Positions 43,349-53,134 of a stretch of 64,000 bases of DNA are shown piece by piece. The first letter of the stretch is position 1, and the number at the start of each line of letters is the position of its first letter. The notes under the pieces were generated by a model that was given only the letters and a program-made list of their open reading frames with translations, ran no database searches and was not told the origin of the DNA. The DNA comes from Agarilytica sp045430345 (GTDB taxonomy: Bacteria; Pseudomonadota; Gammaproteobacteria; Pseudomonadales; Cellvibrionaceae). The position numbers and the translations under genes are program-made. The stretch spans positions 434,001 through 498,000 of the forward strand of contig JAILXT010000002.1 in the NCBI GenBank assembly GCA_045430345.1, read 5' to 3'.

Positions 43349-43999
43349 ATGTTAATTATATTTGATTGCGATGGTGTGCTGGTCGATAGCGAACAGCTCG
43401 CTTCTGAGGTTTTTTCTGAGTGTTTAGGCTGTGTGGGTATCGATATGTCTGCGGCGGCTTGTTTTCAGCAGTTTCAGGGGCAGTCTTTGGCGAATTGTTT
43501 TCTCTGGATAGAGGATGAATTTTCCGCGGTTTTACCCAGCGATTTTAGTGCGTTTTTGGATGTTAAAACTCAGGAGCGATTTTCAGGGGAATTAAAATCA
43601 GTTTGGGGGGTTGAGAAGGTATTGCGCTACTTGGCTGAAAAAGAAATAGATTTTTGCGTTGCGTCTAACGGCGGGCATGAAAAGATTGAAAGCGCTTTGC
43701 GGACAACTGGGTTGCTGAAGTATTTTAATCAACGGTTTAGTGTGGACGACGTGGCGCGTGGCAAGCCTGCGCCGGATGTGTTTTTACATGCGGCAAACAT
43801 TATGAAAAAAAATATTAAAGATGTTTTGGTGATCGAAGATTCCGAAGCGGGATGGTTGGCCGCACTAGCGGCGGGGATGAAGGTTGCTGTTTATGCGCCA
43901 CACGGAAAGCCTAAATTTTCTTGTGAGCGACAGTTTAGTTCAATGGATGAATTGTTGGCGTTGTTGCAGTGCGAATTAAGTGAGACGAATACATCTTAA
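43349..43999 (+). CDS. HAD superfamily phosphatase (YieH/phosphoglycolate-phosphatase-like)
   Basis: 216 residues with HAD motifs I (IFDCDGVLVDSE), II (VASNGG), III (RGKPAPD) and IV (VIEDSEAGWLAAL). The alpha-helical cap after motif I fits subfamily IA. It most resembles the YieH-type 6-phosphogluconate phosphatases, but HAD substrates cannot be read reliably. It starts one base after the carboxypeptidase stop, so the two are co-transcribed. Confidence 0.85.
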   Translation: MLIIFDCDGVLVDSEQLASEVFSECLGCVGIDMSAAACFQQFQGQSLANCFLWIEDEFSAVLPSDFSAFLDVKTQERFSGELKSVWGVEKVLRYLAEKEIDFCVASNGGHEKIESALRTTGLLKYFNQRFSVDDVARGKPAPDVFLHAANIMKKNIKDVLVIEDSEAGWLAALAAGMKVAVYAPHGKPKFSCERQFSSMDELLALLQCELSETNTS

Positions 44000-44289
44000 T
44001 TTACGTGAGAGCCGCTGTGGTATATGTCGTCAGAATCTTCTTGCAGCCAAGTGAGAATGGATTCACGACTTTTTAGCATGCTTTCATACGTCGCTAAGAT
44101 GGTGGGGTTGCGAACCGATAAAGTAGAGCGTTTGATATGATCAATACGGCCACGCAAAAAATTAATATCCTCGATAACTTTGGCAAGCACTTCGTCCGGA
44201 TCAACGTGGGTATCGTTAATGTTTTGACGCTTGTGTGTGCGCAATCGAATTAATTCATCGAATGTGTTTTCGCTAGGCTTGTTCAGCAT
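43996..44289 (-). CDS. Small hypothetical protein, helical
   Basis: 97 residues from the ATG at 44289, chosen because GGAG sits 7-8 bases upstream; an open frame extends to 44403 without such a site. The sequence (MLNKPSENTFDELIRLRTHK, then DPDEVLAKVIEDINFLRGRI) looks like a charged coiled coil with no signal peptide or cysteines. Family not recognised. It overlaps the HAD gene end by 4 bases in convergent orientation. Confidence 0.6.
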   Translation of the reverse strand: MLNKPSENTFDELIRLRTHKRQNINDTHVDPDEVLAKVIEDINFLRGRIDHIKRSTLSVRNPTILATYESMLKSRESILTWLQEDSDDIYHSGSHVN

Positions 44290-44701
44290 TGGTTGCTCCT
44301 TACTTTTTAGGTAAAAAAGAGCGCCCTTAGGACGTAAATGCGTTTGATCAAAAAACGCAAGGCGTCCATTAAGTATGGTTAATTTTTTAGCTGCTATCCA
44401 CATAGAGGAATAAAATAGTCTAAAAATAGTGATTTTTTAATGTTTTGATTGGCGCTTCTATGGCTCTGATTCTTAAGCATTTTTTTGTGGTACTTATAAA
44501 TCAATGCTTAAATAGAACAAAATAAACTTAAACAAATTGCACCGTTTGAGCGTGTTTGGCGCGAAAAATACCACCTAGTCGCGCCGAGCAAAATATAACC
44601 ATTTATGTGGGTTGATCCCTTTTATATCGCGTTTATTCGCATACAATTAATAAATCATGACTGCAATTTGTGCGGTTAGCATGGCGTCTAGAGGTAAGGT
44701 T

Positions 44702-45502
44702 ATGGCTGAGGAACTATACAATATTGTTTTTAAAGGTGAGTTAGTTCGTTCATTTGAGCTAGACGCTGTGAAAAAAAATGTTGGCCAGTTATTCAAGATG
44801 CAAGGCCCCAAGCTGGATGCGCTTTTTTCTGGCAAGACCATTGTGCTGAAACGAAATTTGAATTTCGATGCAGCAACAAAATATCGGGTAGCGATTAAAA
44901 AGGCGGGTGCGCGGGTAGATCTCATGCCGGTGGAATCTGCTGCTGAAGCGGCCCCGGATGCGCCGAATCCTGCAAAGGCTCAGGTAGGCCAGGGGGATGC
45001 ACCGGCGGCTTCGGCCCCTCGCCCCATGGGGAAAGCCGTATTTGGAGAGCAGGCATCATCGTTGGACGCCTCTACGACGGCGCCGGGTTCATCAGCTGCT
45101 GTGGCAAAGCCTGAATCCCCTAAAGAAGCGGTACAAGCACTTGCGGATGAGAGTGGTTTCAGTTTGGCCCCTGTGGGCACGAGTGTGCTGAATGAGTCTG
45201 AACGCAGCGAACAGCAGTCTGTGGATGTGGATACGTCTCAACTCTCTCTTAAAGAAGCGGCGGGAGACCTGCTCGATACGGCGGAAAAGCGACAATATGA
45301 GTCTCTTGATGTGGATTTGAGCGGCATCGATTTGGCGCCTGAAGGGGCGCAAGTGTTGAATGAGGATGAGCGTCCTAAGGTGGACGCCTTGGAGGTCGAT
45401 GTCGGTGATCTCAGTCTTGCAGAACCGGGGGCTCGTCTTGGTGAGCCTTCGCCAGAGCCACCGCCAGCCCCTGATGTAAGCGGCATAAGCTTGGAGCGCT
45501 AA
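44702..45502 (+). CDS. Hypothetical protein with conserved N-terminal domain and four 28-residue repeats
   Basis: 266 residues from the ATG at 44702, with AAGG just upstream; an ATG at 44657 is possible. The N-terminal ~70 residues (AEELYNIVFKGELVRSFELD, FKMQGPKLDALFSGKTIVLK, YRVAIKKAGARVDLMPVE) resemble a small domain that recurs in Pseudomonas-type hypothetical proteins, often ahead of membrane domains. An Ala/Pro-rich linker follows. The C-terminus holds four repeats of 28, 28, 28 and 25 residues with the pattern [LI]-x-LAPxG-x-x-VLNE-x-ER...LDVD-[LV]-S. No function known. Confidence 0.7.
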   Translation: MAEELYNIVFKGELVRSFELDAVKKNVGQLFKMQGPKLDALFSGKTIVLKRNLNFDAATKYRVAIKKAGARVDLMPVESAAEAAPDAPNPAKAQVGQGDAPAASAPRPMGKAVFGEQASSLDASTTAPGSSAAVAKPESPKEAVQALADESGFSLAPVGTSVLNESERSEQQSVDVDTSQLSLKEAAGDLLDTAEKRQYESLDVDLSGIDLAPEGAQVLNEDERPKVDALEVDVGDLSLAEPGARLGEPSPEPPPAPDVSGISLER

Positions 45503-45518
45503 TACTCAGTGACGGACA

Positions 45519-45550
45519 CAAAAAAGGCCTGCTTTTGCAGGCCTTTTTTG
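45519..45550. terminator. Bidirectional terminator
   Basis: AAAAAGGCCTGC (45521-45532), TTTT loop, GCAGGCCTTTTTT (45537-45549). Runs of A and T on both sides allow termination of the repeat-protein gene (+) and of ppa (-). Confidence 0.9.
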
Positions 45551-45578
45551 ATTTAGCTTTTCAGTGAAAAAGCGAAAA

Positions 45579-46127
45579 TTAGAAGCGAGGTGATTCAGGC
45601 GCTTTTTCGAAGTTCTCGATGGAATCCATGATTTCAGCTTTCGCTGCATCAGTGTCTTCCCAGCCTTCGATTTTGACCCACTTCCCTTCTTCAAGATCTT
45701 TATAGTGCTCGAAAAAGTGAGAAATTTGATCAAGTTTTATTTTCGGTAGATCGTCCAGGCTATCGACATCGTCGTAGTACTTGGAGATCTTGCTGATGGG
45801 GACTGCGAGAATCTTCGCGTCTTCACCAGACTCGTCCGTCATTTTTAGCATGCCGATTGGGCGACAGGCCACTACGCTACCAGGCATTAGTGGGCGGTTC
45901 ATGAAAACGAGTACGTCAGCTGGGTCTCCGTCACCACATAGTGTGTGAGGGATGTAGCCATAGTTGCATGGGTATCGCATTGATGTACCAAGGATCCGAT
46001 CGACGAAAAGAGCGCCGGAATCTTTGTCTACTTCATACTTGATGGGTTCGCCTCCCATGGGGATCTCGATGATCACGTTGACTTCATCGGGGCATTTTTT
46101 TCCGGTGGGCACTAAGTGCAGGCTCAT
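45579..46127 (-). CDS. ppa: Inorganic pyrophosphatase (family I)
   Basis: 182 residues, usual size. It splits pyrophosphate in the cytoplasm and so pulls biosynthetic reactions forward. The signature is visible (GDGDPADVLVF), with YEVDKDSGALFVDRILG and YPCNYGYIPHTL. Its neighbour across the intergenic region is the membrane pyrophosphatase, divergently transcribed, so the cell has both energy-wasting and energy-saving ways to hydrolyse PPi. Confidence 0.95.
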   Translation of the reverse strand: MSLHLVPTGKKCPDEVNVIIEIPMGGEPIKYEVDKDSGALFVDRILGTSMRYPCNYGYIPHTLCGDGDPADVLVFMNRPLMPGSVVACRPIGMLKMTDESGEDAKILAVPISKISKYYDDVDSLDDLPKIKLDQISHFFEHYKDLEEGKWVKIEGWEDTDAAKAEIMDSIENFEKAPESPRF

Positions 46128-46493
46128 AAAAATCTTCCTAAAGCGTTACGGATTGGAACAAACAGAAATTGGTTGGTGCGCGATTGTAACATAATGGCGT
46201 TCACGAACAATTATTGGTCGAATTTAGCGGTTTACGGGGCTGAGGTAGTCACCTAGAATCAGAAAGACGGGTCCAGCAGTATCTATGACTACGTTAGGGC
46301 GCATGTAGTGAGTGCGAACCCTAGTCACCATGTTGTAAGAACCAGTGCAAATGTAATACATCAGTATTTGTTAGGTACATAAAACGGGGGATTTGTCATA
46401 GAGCTGTTGGGGTATCAAAGCTTTTGGTGCTGACCGACGCGGAAAATGATGAAGCTCAAAATAAAAAAATAAAGTTTCGTTTTGGGGAATCAT
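46128..46493. other. Divergent region between ppa and hppA
   Basis: About 365 bases without a gene. It must hold both promoters. Short inverted repeats are visible (GTAGTC at 46245 with GACTAC at 46287; TAGGG near 46296 with CCCTA near 46320), and an A-rich stretch precedes the hppA ribosome binding site. No known riboswitch recognised. Confidence 0.4.
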
Positions 46494-48512
46494 ATGGATG
46501 CATTGTTATTGCCGCCTATTCTTGGCGGTATCGGTCTTGTTGTCGCTTTTATTATCTATGCCGTCGTTAAGAAATATCCTGCAGGTGACGGTGCAGTCGC
46601 GGATATAGCGGGTGAAATTCATCGCGGTGCGATGGTCTTCATGCGCAGAGAATATTCAATCTTGGCAATTTTCGTTGCCGTCATCACCGTACTTCTTTTT
46701 GTTGGTTTTCGATCGTGGCATACACCCACGGCATTTATTGTGGGTGCTATTTGTTCTGCATTTGCCGGTTATGTCGGGATGTTTGCTGCAACAAAAGCAA
46801 ATGTGCGGACAACAGTAGCTGCGAATACTGAAGGCGCTGCTGCAGCGTTAAGCGTGGCGTTTTACGGCGGTTCGGTCATGGGGCTTACGGTGGCGTCCAT
46901 GGGGTTGCTTGGCCTCGGGTCTTTGTATCTTTTATTTGGTTCTGACCCGACTCATGCTGAAGCGATTCATGGTTTTGGTATGGGGGCGTCATCTGTTGCG
47001 TTGTTCTCTCGTGTTGGGGGCGGCATCTTTACAAAGAGTGCGGATGTGGGCGCTGATTTGGTTGGCAAAATTGAGGCGGGGATTCCTGAGGATGACCCTA
47101 GAAACCCGGGTGTAATTGCTGACAATGTAGGGGATAACGTGGGGGACGTCGCGGGCATGGGCTCGGATATTTTCGAATCTTACTGTGGCTCCATGATTGC
47201 GAGTATCGCGATAGCTTCCACAATGATGCTAACAACAGTGTCTCAGATTGCTGCCAGCAAAGCGGATCTGATGTTTATACCGCTGGCCTTAGCATCGGTC
47301 GGTTTGATTTGCTCCGTATTGGGTATATTAATTGTACGTTTCATGTCAGCTAAATCGCCGGAAGTTGCGTTGCGAATGGGGACAATCGGGGCAACGCTAA
47401 TCTTTATGTTGGCCTCATATTTGTTGATTATGAAAATGGGTATTAGTGTCAGCGTGTGGTTATGTGTGGTCGCGGGTGCTTCTGGCGGAATTATTATTGG
47501 CTTGGTGACGGAATACTACACTGGTGGTAAGCCGGTTCAGAAGATTGCGAAAGATGGTGAAACAGGCCCTGCCACTGTCATGATTTCGGGTTTGGCAACG
47601 GGTATGGAATCGGTAGTGGTGCCAGTCATTAGCATTGTTGCCATTATTTTGATTTCGAGTGTCTTACTGCCAGATGGTGCGGGCGTATACGGCGTTGGTA
47701 TTGGCGCGGTTGGGATGTTGGCCACTGTGGGTATTACGATGGCGATTGATGCCTACGGCCCTGTTGCGGATAACGCAGGTGGCATCGCTGAGATGGCCGG
47801 TTTGGGTGAAGATACGCGAAAAATTACCGATGGCTTGGACGAGGTAGGTAATACGACTGCAGCGATTGGTAAAGGTTTTGCGATCGGTGCGGCGGGCTTG
47901 GCGGCTTTGGCTATTATCGCTGCGTTTATTGAAACCGTTTCTGCCAATAACGATGGCTTTAGTTTGAATATCAGTAACCCTATGGTCTTAGCCGGAATGT
48001 TTTTAGGTGGTGTCTTCCCTTTCTTTGTCAGTGCGTTGACCATGCGGGCGGTGGGTGATGCGGCATTCGATATGATCAAAGAGATTCGTCGTCAGTTTAA
48101 AGAGATTGATGGTTTGCTCGAAGGCACGGCGAAACCGGATACGGATCGTTGTGTGGATATTGCGACACAAGCGGCGTTAAGAAAAATGATCGCGCCGGGG
48201 GTGTTGGCGGTAGCTTCGCCTGTTCTGGTGGGTTTTATTCTTGGGCCTGAGGCTTTGGGTGGCATGCTTGGTGGCGCGCTGATTTGCTGTGTATTGATGG
48301 CCTTAATGATGGCCAATGCCGGTGGTGCTTGGGATAACGCGAAGAAGTATGTTGAGAAAGGCAATTTTGGTGGTAAAGGATCTGATGTTCATTCTGCGGT
48401 GGTCGTTGGCGATACCGTTGGCGACCCGTTCAAAGATACGTCTGGTCCGGCAATGAATATTTTAATTAATGTTATGGCGATTGTAAGTTTGGTGATTGCA
48501 CCGCTTTTGTAA
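46494..48512 (+). CDS. hppA: Membrane-bound ion-translocating pyrophosphatase
   Basis: 672 residues from the ATG at 46494, which has GGGGA 6 bases upstream; a TTG at 46482 is unlikely. About 15-16 membrane segments. The PPi-binding loops are clear (DVGADLVGKIEAGIPEDDPR then NPGVIADNVGDNVGDVAG, and GDTVGDPFKDTSGP). It couples PPi hydrolysis to H+ or Na+ export. The residues NTTAAIGKG, with Ala where K+-independent enzymes have Lys, point to the K+-dependent class; H+ versus Na+ is not settled here. Confidence 0.93.
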   Translation: MDALLLPPILGGIGLVVAFIIYAVVKKYPAGDGAVADIAGEIHRGAMVFMRREYSILAIFVAVITVLLFVGFRSWHTPTAFIVGAICSAFAGYVGMFAATKANVRTTVAANTEGAAAALSVAFYGGSVMGLTVASMGLLGLGSLYLLFGSDPTHAEAIHGFGMGASSVALFSRVGGGIFTKSADVGADLVGKIEAGIPEDDPRNPGVIADNVGDNVGDVAGMGSDIFESYCGSMIASIAIASTMMLTTVSQIAASKADLMFIPLALASVGLICSVLGILIVRFMSAKSPEVALRMGTIGATLIFMLASYLLIMKMGISVSVWLCVVAGASGGIIIGLVTEYYTGGKPVQKIAKDGETGPATVMISGLATGMESVVVPVISIVAIILISSVLLPDGAGVYGVGIGAVGMLATVGITMAIDAYGPVADNAGGIAEMAGLGEDTRKITDGLDEVGNTTAAIGKGFAIGAAGLAALAIIAAFIETVSANNDGFSLNISNPMVLAGMFLGGVFPFFVSALTMRAVGDAAFDMIKEIRRQFKEIDGLLEGTAKPDTDRCVDIATQAALRKMIAPGVLAVASPVLVGFILGPEALGGMLGGALICCVLMALMMANAGGAWDNAKKYVEKGNFGGKGSDVHSAVVVGDTVGDPFKDTSGPAMNILINVMAIVSLVIAPLL

Positions 48513-48541
48513 GCACCGCTTTTACTGCACTTTCCTAAAAT

Positions 48542-48579
48542 AAAAATCCCCGCTTGTGTTTGCAAGCGGGGATTTTTTT
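48542..48579. terminator. Bidirectional terminator between hppA and a diguanylate cyclase gene
   Basis: AATCCCCGCTTG (48545-48556) pairs with CAAGCGGGGATT (48563-48574), six-base loop, with T runs on both strands. It serves hppA (+) and the cyclase gene (-). Confidence 0.9.
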
Positions 48580-48607
48580 GTCTGGCGGTTAGCGTTTTAT
48601 GATGTAT

Positions 48608-50293
48608 TTAAGGGGCGACCTCAATACGATTTCGCCCGCGATGTTTTGCACGATATAAGGCTTGGTCCACTCGTTCAAACAGCTCTTCTCGTGTTTCTTT
48701 TCTGGAGTGACACCCGAAGCCTATGCTGACGGTAACGCCAAGTTCGCCGACATCAGTGGTAAAGCTTGAGCGCTCTATTGTTTTGCGCACGCGATCGGCA
48801 AATACTTGTGCGCCGGTTAGGTCGCATTTGGGTAGGATAACGACGAACTCTTCGCCGCCGTATCGGCACGCAATATCTTTTTTGCGGGCAAGGTCGCTAA
48901 TTTTGTGGGCAACGCCGGCGAGTACCGTGTTGCCCGCGGCATGGCCGTGGGCGTCGTTAAAGTCTTTAAAATTATCAATATCCAAAATAATAAGTGCGAG
49001 CTCAAACTCGTTGGATTTTAAATGATATTCTTCGATGCGTCGGTCGAGTTCACTTTCAAACGAGCGGAAGTTATAGAGGCCGGTGAGCTTGTCTTTCGAC
49101 GCGAGTTCACCTAGCTCATATACCTTGTCTTGTAGGCTGTGATTCAGTATTTCAATTTCACTTTTTTGTTGTGCGACGAGATCGTATACCTCGGCGTTTT
49201 TAATCGCTGTGCCAATAAAGTTACAGAGTAATTCAACGAGTTTTATTTCTTCGTCACTCACCTTGATGGTTTTGGAAACGCTTAGCAGGGAAATAACGCC
49301 AATGGGTTCGCCTTTGTAGCGAATAGGCATCAATAGAAAGGTGCGTGGTGTTTCTAATGTGTCGAGACCACGTTTGTCATTTACCGGCATTGGGAGGTGC
49401 TGAATGGCCATGACGTCGGGAAACAATAAATGGGTGTTGTTAACATATACCGCAGGCACTGCGCCTTCTGTATGGTCCAGCCCGTATTCTAGGTTTTCAA
49501 TGTGTTCTTTCCAGCGCTTTAGTGTTTCATCAAAATAACTATTGATGACGGTGTTGTGTTTGCTGACGAGATGCCCGCCCTCTTGCATGGAGACGCTCGC
49601 TATATCGAAAGGCAGCTGTTGCAAGAACTCCAGTGAAATTGTTTTGTAAATTTCGTCAGTTGATGTGAGGTTGTTTATTTCGGCAATAAACTCTAAAAAC
49701 CGTTGCTGTTCAGCGGCGGTTTGTTCGACTTGTGATTGTCGTTCTCGCATTCCGTCGTAAAGGCGGGAATTTTTTATTTGATAGCAGAATATATCGACAA
49801 GGTTGGATAGTTTGACGGTGGTTGTATGGTCGATTCTTTTTCCTTGGCGAAAGACCATGACCGTGCCCAGCGAGTTATCCGTATCGGGTTCTGGAATTGG
49901 AACAACCAGCATTTGCTCGATCTGCCAGAGTTTGAAGCGCTGTTTTACCGTATCGTCGTATTTTTCCAGTGAGTCGGTATCAAAGCTGACGACCTCATTT
50001 TTTTTATAGGCTTCAGCGTTGACGTAATCGCTATCGAGCGGGAATTTGTACTTTTTCAGAGTGGTTTCGAAGCTTTCGAAGCCTTTGGGGAGGCGGGCTT
50101 TCTCGCAGATAAGATTTTCTTGGTTGATATCGACCAGATTGATAAGAAAACCATCGAATACATTCAGTCGCTCTATCTCGCAATAGAGTGTATTGAGCAG
50201 CTCATCAAGCTCGATAGTTTTGCATATCGAGCGCAAAAGCGTATTTTCGAGGCTTGCTGCAGCAAGTAGATTTGGATCTATTATGTCTGCCAT
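48608..50293 (-). CDS. GAF-GAF-GGDEF diguanylate cyclase, paralogue 1
   Basis: 561 residues: two GAF-like sensory domains (about 20-170 and 200-360), a short coiled coil (QKSEIEILNHSLQDKVYELG) and a GGDEF domain starting DKLTGLYNFRSFESEL. The active motif is GGEEF and an inhibitory I-site RxxD (RKKD) stands five residues before it, so it should make c-di-GMP with product feedback. No signal peptide: cytoplasmic. The next gene is a full-length paralogue in tandem. Confidence 0.9.
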   Translation of the reverse strand: MADIIDPNLLAAASLENTLLRSICKTIELDELLNTLYCEIERLNVFDGFLINLVDINQENLICEKARLPKGFESFETTLKKYKFPLDSDYVNAEAYKKNEVVSFDTDSLEKYDDTVKQRFKLWQIEQMLVVPIPEPDTDNSLGTVMVFRQGKRIDHTTTVKLSNLVDIFCYQIKNSRLYDGMRERQSQVEQTAAEQQRFLEFIAEINNLTSTDEIYKTISLEFLQQLPFDIASVSMQEGGHLVSKHNTVINSYFDETLKRWKEHIENLEYGLDHTEGAVPAVYVNNTHLLFPDVMAIQHLPMPVNDKRGLDTLETPRTFLLMPIRYKGEPIGVISLLSVSKTIKVSDEEIKLVELLCNFIGTAIKNAEVYDLVAQQKSEIEILNHSLQDKVYELGELASKDKLTGLYNFRSFESELDRRIEEYHLKSNEFELALIILDIDNFKDFNDAHGHAAGNTVLAGVAHKISDLARKKDIACRYGGEEFVVILPKCDLTGAQVFADRVRKTIERSSFTTDVGELGVTVSIGFGCHSRKETREELFERVDQALYRAKHRGRNRIEVAP

Positions 50294-50470
50294 CTATAAC
50301 ACAGTACTTTATTGCAGGTAGGTATCGAGGGTGACCGGGTTGGGTCGGCATACAACCATTGTGGGGTCATATTATGTACATCGAGAAGTATAGTTTGTAA
50401 TCAGCGCTTGGTATTCATTAAATGTTGAAATGGTCGTTTTGATGGAGTGGTTTGCGCTAGTGGAGGGGGC

Positions 50471-52165
50471 TTAGGCGGTTTCCACTCTGTTTCTGCCCAG
50501 CTTTTTAGCACGGTAGAGCGCTTGATCGACTCTTTTGAAAAGATGTTGGTGTGAATCTCCGGCTTGATGCGTTCCTACGCCAATGCTCACGGTGACCTTA
50601 AGGGGGCCTGCATCGGTGTCGTAGTCAGTTGTTTCGATTTCTGTGCGGATACGCTGCGCGAACTTTTCGGCGCCAGCCTCGTCGCACTTGGGGAGAATCA
50701 CGGCAAATTCTTCCCCGCCAAAGCGGCATGCGATATCACTTTGCCTTGCGAGCTCGCTCACGTTCTTGGCGACACCCGCGAGCACGCTATTGCCCGCGTT
50801 GTGGCCGTATGTGTCATTAAAAATTTTAAAGTGGTCGATATCAATGATGATGAGCGCGACATTCGCTTTTTGGCCGGTTGGTTTGGGCGATATGTGACGT
50901 TCCAGCTCTTGTTCAAATGAGCGAAAGTTGTAGAGACCGGTTAATTTATCCGTCGCGGCAATTTCGGCGAGTTCTTCCAGTTTACCTTGGAGGGTGCCGT
51001 TAAGTTGCTCGATCTCTCTCTTTTGTTGAGCGACGATGTCGTAGACTTCAGCGTTTTTGATGGATGTGCCAATAAACGCACACAGCAGCTCGACGAGTTT
51101 AAGTTGCTCTTCGGAGATCTCAACGGTTTTAGTGAAGCTGATCAGCCAAATGAGGCCGATGGCTTGATTCGCGTGCCTAATGGGCATAAACAGAAATGTA
51201 CGCGGTGTATCGAGCATGGTGAGGCCGATACGATCTTTCTCTGACATGGGTAAATGCAAGATTTTCATGACGTCAGGGAAAAGTAGGTGGGAGTTGTTCA
51301 GTAGGGCCGTTGGGGTGGCGCCGTCTGCGATATCAAGCTTGTAAGGGGTATTGCTGAGATAGTTGTCCCACCTATCGCAAAACTCTTGGTAATGGCTGTT
51401 GTGCACCATGTTTTTCTTGCACATGATTTTATTCCCTTCTTTCATCATCACAGATACGTGTTCGAAGGGAAGTTGTCTCAGAAATTCTTTTGATATCGCC
51501 TCGTATATATCTTCAGTCGAGGTCAGATTGTTAATGGTCGTAACAAATTCTAAAAACCGGGTTTGTTCTGAGGCTATTTGGTCGACTTGCGTTTGTTTGT
51601 CTTTTAAGCGGTTGAATTTTAGTGCCGCTTGTATTCTTGGGCTGAAGGGTATGGCAGCGTTGTGCAGTGCTTTTTCCGACTCTGGGGCAAGGTCTTTATC
51701 TTGCCGGAACGCCATAATAGTGCCGAGTGATTTACCCGCTTTCGTCGCAGGAATGGGCACAACGATAAGCTGGTGGATTTTCCAACGCTCGAACCTTGTG
51801 CGTACGTGTGGCTCGTAACCTTGAATACTCGCGCGGTCGATGGTGATGGCGTCGTTACGTTTATAGGAATCGACGTTAACGAAATCCCCATCCAATGAAA
51901 AATTGTAGTGAAAATAGGTACTTTCGATGCTTTCGTAACCTTTGGGCAAGCGTATTTTTTCACAGACAAGGTTTTCGCCAGTATCGTCGACTAAGTTAAT
52001 GAGGTAGGCATCGAAGAGTCCGAGCTTATCTATTTGCTGGCCAAATATTTCTAGCAGCTCTTCCAGTTCAATAACGTTGTTTATGGCGCTCAATAGCTCA
52101 CATTCGTCACGTGCTTGAGCGAGGGCGCTGCGAGAGCTTTTTTGATTGGGGGTGTTTTTATTCAA
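50471..52165 (-). CDS. GAF-GAF-GGDEF diguanylate cyclase, paralogue 2
   Basis: 564 residues with the same order as the gene at 48608: two GAF-like domains, coiled coil (QKREIEQLNGTLQGKLEELA), GGDEF domain with GGEEF and I-site RQSD. The two proteins share long stretches (TFLFMPIRH..., VELLCAFIGTSIKNAEVYD). The pair arose by tandem duplication. The GAF regions differ more than the cyclase regions, so the two likely read different signals. Confidence 0.9.
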   Translation of the reverse strand: MNKNTPNQKSSRSALAQARDECELLSAINNVIELEELLEIFGQQIDKLGLFDAYLINLVDDTGENLVCEKIRLPKGYESIESTYFHYNFSLDGDFVNVDSYKRNDAITIDRASIQGYEPHVRTRFERWKIHQLIVVPIPATKAGKSLGTIMAFRQDKDLAPESEKALHNAAIPFSPRIQAALKFNRLKDKQTQVDQIASEQTRFLEFVTTINNLTSTEDIYEAISKEFLRQLPFEHVSVMMKEGNKIMCKKNMVHNSHYQEFCDRWDNYLSNTPYKLDIADGATPTALLNNSHLLFPDVMKILHLPMSEKDRIGLTMLDTPRTFLFMPIRHANQAIGLIWLISFTKTVEISEEQLKLVELLCAFIGTSIKNAEVYDIVAQQKREIEQLNGTLQGKLEELAEIAATDKLTGLYNFRSFEQELERHISPKPTGQKANVALIIIDIDHFKIFNDTYGHNAGNSVLAGVAKNVSELARQSDIACRFGGEEFAVILPKCDEAGAEKFAQRIRTEIETTDYDTDAGPLKVTVSIGVGTHQAGDSHQHLFKRVDQALYRAKKLGRNRVETA

Positions 52166-52390
52166 CTCTTGACTCTTTTAGGGGTGTCATACAACGGTTG
52201 ATCTGAAAATGTAACGTGACGATTAAAAAAACCTATTAATTATAGTGCCCAAATTAAGGTTCTGTGTAGTAGGGGGAGAATAAATTGTGGCGTATGGATA
52301 ATTGTTTTGGTTTTGTGATTAACTCCTCGTAATGGGGGTATATAGTTTGACATTAACCCCCTTAGCTTAATCTATGTGAGCGTTTGAAAA

Positions 52391-53014
52391 ATGAAGCATT
52401 TTTACGCAGTTTTTGGTCTGGTTTGTATCAGTATATTCTCGCTATATTCGTTCGCTGATGTGCACAAAGGTGAGTCGGATAGCGTGAAGGAAGCCGTGTT
52501 TGCCGGTGGTTGTTTTTGGTGCATGGAGCCCCCTTTCGACAAGCTTGACGGGGTGCTTTCAACGGATTCGGGTTACATCGGTGGTAAAGCTGAAAACGCC
52601 GATTATAAAAAGATCTCTGCGGGGAAGACAAAGCACGTTGAGGCGCTGCGAGTCCGCTATGACGCCGCCAAAATTGGCTACCAGCAACTGTTGAATGTGT
52701 TTTGGCGAAATGTGGACCCCTTTGATCAACGTGGTCAGTTTTGTGATAAAGGTGCCCAGTATAAAAGCTATATCTATTACGGCGATGAGCAAGAGAAAGG
52801 GTTGGCTGAAGCAAGCCTAGGGAAGGTCGTTGAAACATTTGATCGGGCAGTGGCGACTAAAGTGCAGGCGGCTTCCGCTTTTTACCCAGCAGAAACCTAT
52901 CATCAAAACTATTACCTTAAAAATCCAATCCGTTACAAATTTTACCGCGCTCGTTGTGGGCGGGATGATCGCTTAAAAGCGCTATGGGGTAAGGAATCAT
53001 TGTTTTTGCCTTAG
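52391..53014 (+). CDS. msrA: Peptide methionine sulfoxide reductase MsrA, exported
   Basis: 207 residues with a signal peptide (FGLVCISIFSLYSFADV), so periplasmic, unlike the usual cytoplasmic MsrA. The catalytic motif GGCFWC (Cys41, Cys44) and GYIGGKAENADYKKISAGKT are present, with YHQNYYLKNP near the C-terminus. It repairs S-methionine sulfoxide in proteins. A periplasmic form would need a matching reductant supply. No MsrB gene is adjacent. Confidence 0.9.
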   Translation: MKHFYAVFGLVCISIFSLYSFADVHKGESDSVKEAVFAGGCFWCMEPPFDKLDGVLSTDSGYIGGKAENADYKKISAGKTKHVEALRVRYDAAKIGYQQLLNVFWRNVDPFDQRGQFCDKGAQYKSYIYYGDEQEKGLAEASLGKVVETFDRAVATKVQAASAFYPAETYHQNYYLKNPIRYKFYRARCGRDDRLKALWGKESLFLP

Positions 53015-53134
53015 TTGGGGGCGCGCCTTTTCTTTGAGTGTTCCTCGACATAGATCTTCTGATTTACGCTTTTTATCTGATCGGGAGTTCGTTAAGCTGC
53101 TCCAAATTCAGTTTCAGATTGTAGGCAATAGTTA

